Shown here one piece after another: positions 8,551 through 15,975 of a stretch of 64,000 bases of DNA; the first letter of the stretch is position 1, and every line of letters starts with the position of its first letter. The notes beneath the pieces are model-generated. The model saw only the letters and a list, made by a program, of their open reading frames with translations, was not told the origin of the DNA and made no database searches. The stretch lies in NCBI RefSeq assembly GCF_012223425.1, contig NZ_CP038799.1:5502249-5566248 (forward strand). The letters run 5' to 3'. A program made the translations under genes and the position numbers. This DNA is from Mycolicibacterium frederiksbergense. GTDB lineage: Bacteria > Actinomycetota > Actinomycetes > Mycobacteriales > Mycobacteriaceae.

Positions 8551-10059
8551 TTATGTGGTGAGCTGCTCGACCAGTTCGGCGGCGCTGTCCACCGAGTCCA
8601 GCAGCGCACCGACGTGCGCCTTGCTGCCGCGAAGTGGTTCCAGCGTCGGAATCCGGACCAGTGAATCGCCGCCGAGATCGAAGATGACGGAGTCCCAGCT
8701 GGCCGCGGCGATGTCGGCGCCGAACCGGCGCAGGCATTCACCGCGGAAGTAGGCGCGGGTGTCGGTGGGCGGGTTGTCGACCGCGTCCAGGACCTGCTGT
8801 TCGGTGACCAGGCGCTGCATGGAACCCCGCGCGACCAGCCGGTTGTACAGACCCTTGTCGAGGCGCACATCGGAGTACTGCAGATCGACCAGATGAAGAC
8901 GCGGGGCCGACCAGGTCAGGTTCTCGCGCTGCCGGAAACCCTCCAGCAGCCGCAGTTTGGCCGGCCAGTCCAGGATCTCGGCGCACTCCATCGGATCGCG
9001 TTCCAGCAGATCCAGCACATGCGCCCAGGTCTGGAGAACATGGTCGGCCCGCGGATCCGGATCTCGTGCGGCCACCAGTTTTGCCACCCGGTCCAGGTAT
9101 ATCCGTTGCAGCGCAAGCGCGGTCAGTTCACGTCCGTCGGCCAGCGCCACGGTCGCGCGCAGCGACGGGTCGCGGCTGACCACGTGCACGGCGTGCACCG
9201 GGCGGGCCAGCGCCAGATCGGACAGGTCGATACCGTGCGCGGGCCCCTCTTCGATCAGGTCCAGCACCAGCGAGCTGGTGCCGACCTTGAGATAGGTCGA
9301 CGTCTCGGCGAGGTTCGCGTCACCGATGATGACGTGCAGCCGCCGGTACTTGTCGGCATCGGCGTGCGGTTCGTCGCGGGTGTTGATGATGCCGCGTTTG
9401 AGGGTGGTCTCCAGACCGACCTCGACCTCGATGTAGTCGGCGCGCTGGGACAGCTGGAAGCCGGGCTCGTCACCGGCCGGCCCGATACCGACGCGCCCCG
9501 ACCCGGTGAAGACCTGACGGGACACCAGGAACGGGGTGAATCCGGCGATGACGGCGGAGAACGGCGTCTGGCGGGACATCAGGTAGTTCTCGTGCGTGCC
9601 GTAGGACGCACCCTTGCCGTCGACATTGTTCTTGTAGAGCTGCAACTTGACCGCACCGGGCACGCTGGCGACGTGCCGGGCGGCGGCCTCCATGACGCGT
9701 TCTCCGGCTTTGTCCCAGATGACTGCGTCCATCGGGTCGGTGACCTCGGGCGCCGAGTACTCCGGGTGCGCGTGGTCGACGTAGAGCCGGGCCCCGTTGG
9801 TCAGGATCATGTTCGCGGCGCCGACCTCGTCGGCGTCGATGATCGGCGCCGGCCCGGAGGTCCGGGACAGGTCGAAACCGCGGGCATCGCGCAGCGGGGA
9901 CTCGACCTCGTAGTCCCAGCGGGTGCGTTTGGCCCGCTGCAGTCCGGCGGCGGCCGCATAGGCCAGCACCGCCTGCGTGGAGGTGAGGATCGGATTGGCC
10001 GTCGGGTCCGACGGCGAGGAGATGCCGTATTCGACCTCGGTGCCGATGATCCGTTGCAT
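8551..10059 (-). CDS. dop: Pup deamidase/depupylase Dop
   Basis: Converts the C-terminal Gln of Pup to Glu and also removes Pup from substrates. 502 residues; paralogue of PafA. Glu8 and Glu10 (GTEVEYG) are nucleotide/metal ligands, Asp95 (ARLYVDHAHPEYS) is the catalytic aspartate, and residues about 43-63 (around TRWDYEVESPLRD) are the Dop-specific loop absent from PafA. INTRDEPHADADKYRRLHVI is the shared core. The reverse strand has TAGGGT 6 nt before the ATG, so a leaderless dop transcript is likely, separate from the ectoine operon that ends 42 bp upstream. Read-through from ectD remains possible. Confidence 0.97.
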   Translation of the reverse strand: MQRIIGTEVEYGISSPSDPTANPILTSTQAVLAYAAAAGLQRAKRTRWDYEVESPLRDARGFDLSRTSGPAPIIDADEVGAANMILTNGARLYVDHAHPEYSAPEVTDPMDAVIWDKAGERVMEAAARHVASVPGAVKLQLYKNNVDGKGASYGTHENYLMSRQTPFSAVIAGFTPFLVSRQVFTGSGRVGIGPAGDEPGFQLSQRADYIEVEVGLETTLKRGIINTRDEPHADADKYRRLHVIIGDANLAETSTYLKVGTSSLVLDLIEEGPAHGIDLSDLALARPVHAVHVVSRDPSLRATVALADGRELTALALQRIYLDRVAKLVAARDPDPRADHVLQTWAHVLDLLERDPMECAEILDWPAKLRLLEGFRQRENLTWSAPRLHLVDLQYSDVRLDKGLYNRLVARGSMQRLVTEQQVLDAVDNPPTDTRAYFRGECLRRFGADIAAASWDSVIFDLGGDSLVRIPTLEPLRGSKAHVGALLDSVDSAAELVEQLTT

Positions 10060-10065
10060 AGGGCC

Positions 10066-10071
10066 ACCCTA
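10066..10071 (-). promoter_or_regulatory. Candidate -10 box for a leaderless dop transcript
   Basis: TAGGGT on the reverse strand, 6 nt before the dop ATG, with no Shine-Dalgarno sequence between. It would give pup-prcBA-dop expression independent of the upstream ect genes. Confidence 0.5.
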
Positions 10072-10101
10072 GGGGACGTGCCGACGGCGGCTATCGGCAG
10101 C

Positions 10102-11016
10102 TCATGAGGACGGGGCGGGCAGCCCGAGTGAACGGGTCTGCCGGGCCGCCAGGTACTCCGGCCGGATCCCGTCCGCCGCGTACGGCGCGGTGAGCGTGTT
10201 GTCGACGGAGTTGAACACCAGGAACACGTTCGAGCGCGGTAGCGGCGTGATGTTCGAGCCCGACCCGTGCAGCAGGTTGCAGTCGAACCAGAGCGCCGAT
10301 CCGGCCGCGCCGGTGAACTGATCGATACCGTCCCCGTCCACCGCCTTGGTCAGGGTGTTCTCGTCGGGCACCCCGAACTGCTGAGCGACCAGAGATGAAC
10401 GGTGGTGGTTGTCCGGTGTGGCGCCCACACACGGATAGAAGGTCCGGTGCGATCCCGGAATCACCATCAGCGACCCGTTGTACGGATAGTTGCGGGTCAG
10501 CGCGATCGAGCAGGACACCGCCCGCATCTGCGGCATGCCGTCCTCGGCATGCCAGGTCTCGAAATCCGAGTGCCAGTAGAACCCGGTGCCGGTGAACGCC
10601 GGCATCAGGTTGATCCGGGCCTGGTGGATGTAGACGTCACTGCCGAGGAGCTGGCGCGCCACCGGCAGCACCGTGTCGGACCGCACCACATCGGCAACGA
10701 GTTCGCTGAGCAGGTGCGGCTGAAAGATCGACCGGATCGAGCCGCCGGGTTCGCGGATCACCCTCGGGTCGTCATCGCCCAGTTCGGCTGCCAGCCGCTC
10801 GAGTTCGTGTCCGAGCGGCGGCCGCGCGTCCTCGCCGACGGTGTCGGGCCGGATCAGATATCCCTGCGCGGCAAAGGCTTCCAGGTCCTGGGCCGGCAGT
10901 GGACCACTGCCGGCATCGCCCCAGACTGCGGGCTCGAGGCGTTCGATCGGTGCGATCGCATGGTCAAGCCGGGTCGGGTACGGGTCATGCAGATCCTGCT
11001 GTGGCGCGTCGCTCAT
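10102..11016 (-). CDS. ectD: Ectoine hydroxylase EctD
   Basis: Fe(II)/2-oxoglutarate-dependent dioxygenase that converts ectoine to 5-hydroxyectoine in the cytoplasm. 304 residues from the ATG at 11016, which has GAGGTG about 6 nt upstream. The EctD signature is intact: FYWHSDFETWHAEDGMPQMR carries His149 and Asp151, and His250 (LLHGSGSN) completes the iron triad. SHRTFYPCVG and SIRSIFQPH are further family segments. The frame stays open upstream to 11085, but that part is explained by a separate 22-codon ORF in another frame whose stop overlaps this ATG (ATGA). Last gene of the ectABCD run, directly upstream of dop. Confidence 0.95.
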   Translation of the reverse strand: MSDAPQQDLHDPYPTRLDHAIAPIERLEPAVWGDAGSGPLPAQDLEAFAAQGYLIRPDTVGEDARPPLGHELERLAAELGDDDPRVIREPGGSIRSIFQPHLLSELVADVVRSDTVLPVARQLLGSDVYIHQARINLMPAFTGTGFYWHSDFETWHAEDGMPQMRAVSCSIALTRNYPYNGSLMVIPGSHRTFYPCVGATPDNHHRSSLVAQQFGVPDENTLTKAVDGDGIDQFTGAAGSALWFDCNLLHGSGSNITPLPRSNVFLVFNSVDNTLTAPYAADGIRPEYLAARQTRSLGLPAPSS

Positions 11017-11081
11017 GCGACCACCTCGCAGGCTCGGGCGTCGCATGATGGCTGTCGATTCGCTCCGCAAGCGTCGCTCAT
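11013..11081 (-). CDS. Possible 22-codon coupling ORF between ectC and ectD
   Basis: The reverse strand has an ATG at 11081 overlapping the ectC stop (ATGA) with a perfect GGAGG 5 nt upstream. It encodes MSDACGANRQPSCDARACEVVA, and its TGA in turn overlaps the ectD ATG (ATGA). Its first four residues copy the EctD N-terminus (MSDA) and its last residues (EVVA) resemble the EctC C-terminus (EVA). The segment therefore looks like a partial tandem duplication of the ectC/ectD junction; a 13-bp direct repeat lies at 11006-11018 and 11071-11083. I do not know whether the peptide has a function; it may simply pass ribosomes from ectC to ectD. Confidence 0.4.
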   Translation of the reverse strand: MSDACGANRQPSCDARACEVVA

Positions 11082-11470
11082 GCAACCTCCTGCGGGGCCG
11101 GGTAGGCGCCGGACTCGTCGTGGACCTCCTTGCCCGTCACCGGCGGATTGAACACGCACAACATGCGCAGCTGCTCATCACAGGTGACCCGATGGCGCTC
11201 GTGCCCATTCAGCAGATACATGGTGCCCGGTGCAAGCGGGTGGACCTCACCGGTCTCCAGATTGGTCAGCGTGCCACTTCCCTCGACGATCCACACCGCC
11301 TCGACGTGATGCTGGTAGTGGAAGTCGTGGACCGAGGACGCGTCGATGGTCGTCTCGTGGAACGAGAATCCGACGCCGTCACCGGCCAGGATGATCCGCT
11401 TGGAGCGCCAGGATTCGGCGGCCACGTCTCGGTCGGTCCCGGTGATCTCGGCGGTGGTACGAACAATCAT
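11078..11470 (-). CDS. ectC: L-ectoine synthase EctC
   Basis: Cupin-fold cyclising enzyme that converts N-gamma-acetyl-2,4-diaminobutyrate to ectoine with loss of water. 130 residues, the usual length. MIVRTTAEI is the typical N-terminus; the cupin core has EAVWIVEGSGTLTNLETGE, GTMYLLNGHERHRV and a C-terminal CVFNPPVTGKEVHDESGAYP. The ATG at 11470 is preceded by AGAGGGG 5 nt upstream; an open frame continues upstream but is antisense-like and lies in ectB. ectB ends 32 bp upstream, so the four ect genes form one operon. Confidence 0.97.
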   Translation of the reverse strand: MIVRTTAEITGTDRDVAAESWRSKRIILAGDGVGFSFHETTIDASSVHDFHYQHHVEAVWIVEGSGTLTNLETGEVHPLAPGTMYLLNGHERHRVTCDEQLRMLCVFNPPVTGKEVHDESGAYPAPQEVA

Positions 11471-11502
11471 GGTTACCCCTCTCCTCTTCGGCCGGTCGGC
11501 AT

Positions 11503-12798
11503 CTAAACGGTGGCGGCGACGGACTCGGCCAAAGTCTCCAGGCCGGACTCCAGATCGCTGCGCGATGTGGTGAGCGGCGGAAGCAGCTTCACGACCTCGT
11601 CGGATGGACCGCTGGTCTCCATCAGCGTGCCACGATCGAACGCGGCGCGACACACGTCGGCGGCCAGATCTGCATCGTCGAACTTCAGGCCCTGGGCCAT
11701 GCCCCTGCCGCGGGCGGCGACGCCGTCGTACGACAGCGCGATCCGGTCCAGCCCGTCGCGCAGCAGCGTGCCTTTCGCGGCGATCTCGGCCGAAAATTCC
11801 GGATCTTGCCAATATGTTTCGAGGGCCTTCGTGGCGGTGATGAAGGCCGGATTATGTCCACGGAAGGTCCCGTTGTGCTCACCGGGGGTCCAGACGTCGA
11901 GTTCCGGGCGGAACAGCGTCAGCGCCATCGGCAGGCCGTAGCCGCTGATCGACTTCGACAGCGTGACGATGTCCGGCACGATGCCCGCAGCTTCGAAGCT
12001 GAAGAACTCACCGGTGCGCCCACAACCCATCTGGACATCGTCGACGATCAGCAGAATCTCGCGCTTCTGGCACAGGTCCGCGAGTGCCTGCAGCCATTCC
12101 AGCCGCGCGACGTTGAGACCGCCCTCGCCCTGCACGGTTTCGACGATCACCGCCGCGGGACGGTTCAGTCCGCTGCCCGAATCATCGAGCACACGCTCGA
12201 ACCAGTGGAAGTCCTCGGTGACGCCTCCGAAGTAATTGTCATAGGGCATCGGAGTCGCGTGCACCAACGGGATTCCGGCTCCGGCCCGTTTCATCGAGTT
12301 CCCGGTCACCGACAGCGCACCCAACGTCATACCGTGGAATGCGTTGGTAAAGCTGATGATCGACTCACGGCCGGTCACCTTGCGTGCCAGTTTGAGCGCC
12401 GATTCCACCGCGTTCGCTCCCGTCGGCCCGGGGAACTGAACCTTGTAGTCCAGCTTTCGGGGCTTCAGGATGACCCGGTCGAAGGTCTCCAGGAAGTTCT
12501 GTTTGGCCGTGGTCGCGATGTCCAGGGAATGCACGATGCCGTCCCCGCTCAGGTACTCCAGCAGTGCCCCTTTGAGCTGAGCATTGTTGTGCCCGTAGTT
12601 CAGCGCACCCGCGCCGGCGAAGAAATCGAGATAGCGGCGGCCCGCCGTATCGGTCACCCAGGAGTCCTTGGCGGTCTCCAGGACGGTGGGCCAACTCCGG
12701 CAGTAGCTACGCACCTCCGACTCCACGGTGGCGAATACCGACGGCAGATCGGCCTCGGTGAGTGATGGTGCGGTTTCCTGCGCGGTGTCGAGCAGCAA
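11503..12798 (-). CDS. ectB: L-2,4-diaminobutyrate transaminase EctB
   Basis: PLP-dependent class III aminotransferase that forms 2,4-diaminobutyrate from aspartate semialdehyde and glutamate, the first step of ectoine synthesis. The PLP lysine is in TLSKSISGYG (Lys282 with the start used here); VDDVQMGCGRTG holds the PLP-binding aspartate, and FPGPTGANAVESALKLAR binds phosphate. I use TTG 12798 (431 aa, MLLDTAQE). GGAGG lies 8 nt before it, and the other in-frame TTG at 12813 is itself part of that Shine-Dalgarno sequence. ectA lies 65 bp upstream. Confidence 0.95.
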   Translation of the reverse strand: MLLDTAQETAPSLTEADLPSVFATVESEVRSYCRSWPTVLETAKDSWVTDTAGRRYLDFFAGAGALNYGHNNAQLKGALLEYLSGDGIVHSLDIATTAKQNFLETFDRVILKPRKLDYKVQFPGPTGANAVESALKLARKVTGRESIISFTNAFHGMTLGALSVTGNSMKRAGAGIPLVHATPMPYDNYFGGVTEDFHWFERVLDDSGSGLNRPAAVIVETVQGEGGLNVARLEWLQALADLCQKREILLIVDDVQMGCGRTGEFFSFEAAGIVPDIVTLSKSISGYGLPMALTLFRPELDVWTPGEHNGTFRGHNPAFITATKALETYWQDPEFSAEIAAKGTLLRDGLDRIALSYDGVAARGRGMAQGLKFDDADLAADVCRAAFDRGTLMETSGPSDEVVKLLPPLTTSRSDLESGLETLAESVAATV

Positions 12799-12863
12799 GG
12801 TATTGTCCTCCAATAGGTTTCAGTAAATTTGCGGTGATGCGAACATGGACTTCACGCCACTTC

Positions 12864-13418
12864 TCAGCCGGCCGGCGGAGCGCCGATGGGCCCGATCCTC
12901 AGCAGCGGTTCGTCCTCATGGGCACCGTCGGGATCGAGCTGATCGGCGGTGAAGTGCGCATGCTCGCTCAGCGGTACGCCGTGACGGCGCGCGAAGGCGC
13001 CGAAGAACGCCCGCGAGCGTGCATTGCCCGGCGACACGGTCGCCTCGACGGTGATCGGTCCGCCGCCCTCGGAGCGCACCCGGTGCACGAGCGCGTCCAG
13101 CATGGCGCCGGCGAGGCCACCGCGCTGGGCGGTCGAGGCCACGGCGACCTGCCATACGAACAGCACGTCCGGCCGGGATGGCGGTTGATATCCGGTGATG
13201 AAGCCCTGGAGTCGACCATCGACGTCCGCGACGATGGATGTATCGGCGAAATCGGTACTCAGCAGCAGGTACGCATAGGTGGAATTGAGGTCCAGCACAC
13301 CGGTTTCGGCCACCAGCTCGCGTATCGCGAGGGCATCGGATCCTCGGGGGGGCCGCAATGCCGCGGCCCAATTATGTGTTCCAGCAATGGTTTCCGGAAC
13401 AGTTTGGATGTCGTTCAT
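12864..13418 (-). CDS. ectA: L-2,4-diaminobutyric acid acetyltransferase EctA
   Basis: GNAT-fold enzyme that transfers acetyl from acetyl-CoA to the gamma-amino group of diaminobutyrate. 184 residues; LRPPRGSDALAIRELVAETGVLDLNSTY is the typical EctA N-terminus, VWQVAVASTAQRGGLAGAML contains the acetyl-CoA-binding Q/R-x-x-G-x-G/A-like loop, and VSPGNARSRAFFGAFARR is the conserved C-terminal half. ATG at 13418 with only a weak ribosome site. It is the first gene of ectABCD. No EctR-type MarR regulator and no specialised aspartate kinase gene is present next to the operon. Confidence 0.95.
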   Translation of the reverse strand: MNDIQTVPETIAGTHNWAAALRPPRGSDALAIRELVAETGVLDLNSTYAYLLLSTDFADTSIVADVDGRLQGFITGYQPPSRPDVLFVWQVAVASTAQRGGLAGAMLDALVHRVRSEGGGPITVEATVSPGNARSRAFFGAFARRHGVPLSEHAHFTADQLDPDGAHEDEPLLRIGPIGAPPAG

Positions 13419-13880
13419 CGTGAGTAAAAGTCACCACCGAGCAGTCATCGATCACAATTGGTTTCAAATCTTCGGTGTCTCGACGGTAGACACAGCTTCA
13501 GAATCTGATCAAGCCGCGACAGCCGGCGTGTGCGATGGGGCAACTCCGCTCGCCGCGCGCTCACCAGCACGAACACCGGACCCACGGAGCCGGCCCCGCT
13601 CACAGCAACGTTATCAAATCGTTACCCATACGGTGACGTGGATCACGCCGAATGTCGGCATCGGGTGGGCTGGCGCATCGCGCGGGCGGTTTCGGTGAAT
13701 GCGCCACCAACCGGTCAGGCGCGGGCTAGCGTCACTGGATACGCAGGACCAACAGACCGTCGGCGCGCCACGCACCAGCGCTTTTTGCCTTCATGCTCAT
13801 CGTTGACTCCCTGGCATGTGGGTCCCACGCGCAGTGTGGCGTGCCGACCTCTGCGGGGAGGCGGTAGACATAGAGACGTT
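13419..13880. promoter_or_regulatory. Divergent intergenic region between ectA and the response regulator
   Basis: 462 bp with no convincing gene. It contains a perfect 6+6 inverted repeat, GTGTCT-N7-AGACAC, at 13475-13493, centred about 66 bp upstream of the ectA ATG, a plausible operator. A TAGCGT -10-like box on the forward strand at 13727-13732 could start a transcript with a leader of about 140 nt for the response-regulator gene. I saw no recognisable riboswitch or small-RNA structure. Confidence 0.35.
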
Positions 13881-14555
13881 ATGAGAGTTCTGATCGTCGA
13901 GGACGAACCCCGGTTGAGCTCCACTCTGGCAATCGGCCTGCGCGCCGAAGGGTTCGCCGTCGTGGAGGCCGCCAACGGCATCGACGGACTCTGGCAGGCC
14001 ACCGAGAACGATTTCGACGTCGTGGTGCTGGACATCATGCTGCCCGGGCTCAACGGCTATGAGGTGCTGCGCCGGATGCGGGCGCGTTCGGTGTGGACGC
14101 CGGTGCTGATGTTGACTGCCAAGGACGGTGAATACGACCAGACCGACGCGTTCGATCTCGGCGCCGACGATTACCTGACGAAGCCGTTCTCCTTCATCGT
14201 GCTGGTGGCCCGGCTCCGCGCCCTGGTACGCCGGGCGGCACCGCACAAGCCGCCGATGCTGACCGCGGGCACCTTGACGGTGGATCCGGGTCGGCGCCTC
14301 GTGCAGCGCGGCGACAAGGCGCTGTCGCTGACCCCGCGCGAGTACGGCGTGCTGGAGTACCTGATGCGCAACAAGAACATCGCCGTTACCAAGGCCGATA
14401 TCCTGCACAACGTCTGGGACGCGCACTATGACGGCCCGGACAACGTCGTCGAGGTGTATGTCGGTTACGTCCGCCGCAAGATCGACATCCCGTTCGGCAC
14501 CAACACCATCGAGACCATCCGGGGTGTCGGCTACCGGCTGGCCGCCGACAACTGA
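13881..14555 (+). CDS. OmpR/PhoB-family response regulator
   Basis: DNA-binding response regulator of a two-component system. 224 residues: receiver domain about 1-115 with acidic pocket Glu7/Asp8, phospho-acceptor Asp51 (VVVLDIMLPG) and Lys101 (LTKPFS); then a winged-helix DNA-binding domain about 128-222 (LTPREYGVLEYLMRNKN, VVEVYVGYVRRKI, ETIRGVGYRL). The neighbouring sensor kinase lies on the opposite strand and the two genes overlap tail to tail by 25 bp, an uncommon arrangement for a cognate pair. The target genes are unknown; proximity to ectABCD makes an osmotic role possible but nothing in the sequence shows it. Confidence 0.93.
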   Translation: MRVLIVEDEPRLSSTLAIGLRAEGFAVVEAANGIDGLWQATENDFDVVVLDIMLPGLNGYEVLRRMRARSVWTPVLMLTAKDGEYDQTDAFDLGADDYLTKPFSFIVLVARLRALVRRAAPHKPPMLTAGTLTVDPGRRLVQRGDKALSLTPREYGVLEYLMRNKNIAVTKADILHNVWDAHYDGPDNVVEVYVGYVRRKIDIPFGTNTIETIRGVGYRLAADN

Positions 14556-15925
14556 ACCACCGCCCGCGTACCGCCGCCGGGGCGATCCTCGATGCGCACC
14601 TGCCCGTGATGGGCGGCGACGATCTCGGAAACGATCGCCAGACCCAGGCCGGTGCCGCCTGCACCCCGGGACCGTCCCTCGTCCAGCCGAACGAACCGGT
14701 CGAAGACCCTGAGCCGGTCCCCCACAGGTATCCCCGGTCCGTCATCGCCGATGGTCAGCACCGCGCGCCCGTCGCTGCGCCGGACATCGACCTCGACCAC
14801 CGAGCACGCGTGCCGGGCGGCATTGTCGAGCAGGTTGCGTAGCACCCTGGCCAGCGCCGCCGGGTCGCCGGTGACCCGTACCGGCTCGATGCTCGCGGTC
14901 ACCTCCAGGTCACTGTCCCGCCGCAGGCGCTCGATCTCGCCGTTGGCAAGGTCATCGAGATCCACGTCGTCACGACGGATGTTCCAGCCACGTTCATCGG
15001 CGCGCGCGAGCAGCAGCAGATCCTCGATCAATGAGCGCATCCGCTGCGCCTCGGGCATCAGGGTGTGTTGGGCCAGTTCGGTGTTCAGCAGATCCGGATG
15101 TGCCTGCGCGACTTCGAGGGCCGAGATGATGGTGGCCAGCGGGCTACGCAACTCGTGCGAAGCGTCGCCGACGAACCGCTGTTGCGCGGCATGGCCGGCC
15201 TCGATGCGGGCCAGCATCTCGTTCATCGTCACCGCGAGCGCGGCGATCTCGTCGCGGCTGTCCGGAACCGGCACCCGCTCCGTCAGATCCGAGGTGCTGA
15301 TATCGGCGACCCGGGAGCGGATGTCGTCCACCGATCGCATCGAGCGGCGCACCAGCAGGTAGGTCGCGGCCGCCGATACCGCGATCACCACGGGTGCGGC
15401 GACCGCCAGGGCGGTGACCACGGTTCCCACCGTCGAGACCACCAGCGGGCTGCCCTCGCCGACGACGACGGTGTAGCGCGCCTCATCGGGGCCGATGACG
15501 GTCTGCGCACTGAAGCGGATCTCGCCGAACGGTGAATCATGCTCGGGCATACCGATCCGCAGGCCCGGCCCGACGTCACCGACCGGAATCAACGGCGTGG
15601 ACGGCGCCCCCGGGGAGCGCTGCAGTACCGTCCCCTCGGCGTCGATGACCTGCACGGCCAACACCCGCGTGTCGGTGGCGAGTAATTCGTCGCTCAGTGC
15701 CGCAGGGCCCCCGGCGGCGATCACCGCAGCAGCCCGGGCGACCCGCGCCGCCGCGGCGTTGTCGACCTCACTGAGCATCGAGCGGTACAGCACGCCCGCA
15801 AGCACCATCCCGGTGACCCCGAGTGCGACGAAGACGACGCTGGCCGCGACGAACGCGGACCGGGCCGAGATCCCCCAGTCGCCGGGCCGGGCCAGTCCAC
15901 GTCGCATCCGTCCACTGTGCCTCAT
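14531..15925 (-). CDS. Membrane sensor histidine kinase
   Basis: 464 residues. TM1 is about 22-46 and TM2 about 168-192, enclosing an extracytoplasmic sensor loop of about 120 residues. A HAMP domain (about 190-245) is followed by HisKA with His257 (GDASHELRSPLA) and a complete HATPase_c domain: NLLDNAARHA (N box), DDGPGIP (G1) and GGTGLGLAI (G2). The start is ATG 15925; ATG 15907 is an alternative. Its 3' end overlaps the response-regulator gene by 25 bp on the opposite strand, so the partnership is inferred from adjacency only. Divergent from the membrane-protein gene that begins 50 bp away. Confidence 0.92.
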   Translation of the reverse strand: MRHSGRMRRGLARPGDWGISARSAFVAASVVFVALGVTGMVLAGVLYRSMLSEVDNAAAARVARAAAVIAAGGPAALSDELLATDTRVLAVQVIDAEGTVLQRSPGAPSTPLIPVGDVGPGLRIGMPEHDSPFGEIRFSAQTVIGPDEARYTVVVGEGSPLVVSTVGTVVTALAVAAPVVIAVSAAATYLLVRRSMRSVDDIRSRVADISTSDLTERVPVPDSRDEIAALAVTMNEMLARIEAGHAAQQRFVGDASHELRSPLATIISALEVAQAHPDLLNTELAQHTLMPEAQRMRSLIEDLLLLARADERGWNIRRDDVDLDDLANGEIERLRRDSDLEVTASIEPVRVTGDPAALARVLRNLLDNAARHACSVVEVDVRRSDGRAVLTIGDDGPGIPVGDRLRVFDRFVRLDEGRSRGAGGTGLGLAIVSEIVAAHHGQVRIEDRPGGGTRAVVQLSAASR

Positions 15926-15975
15926 GCCGCCGATTGGGCGTGTGGCACACCATTTGCCCGCCGAACGCGCACAAT

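Noticed and set aside
11006..11083. Insertion sequence or attachment-site remnant in the ectC-ectD interval
   Set aside because: The repeated 13 bp fit a simple local duplication; there are no terminal inverted repeats or transposase remnants.
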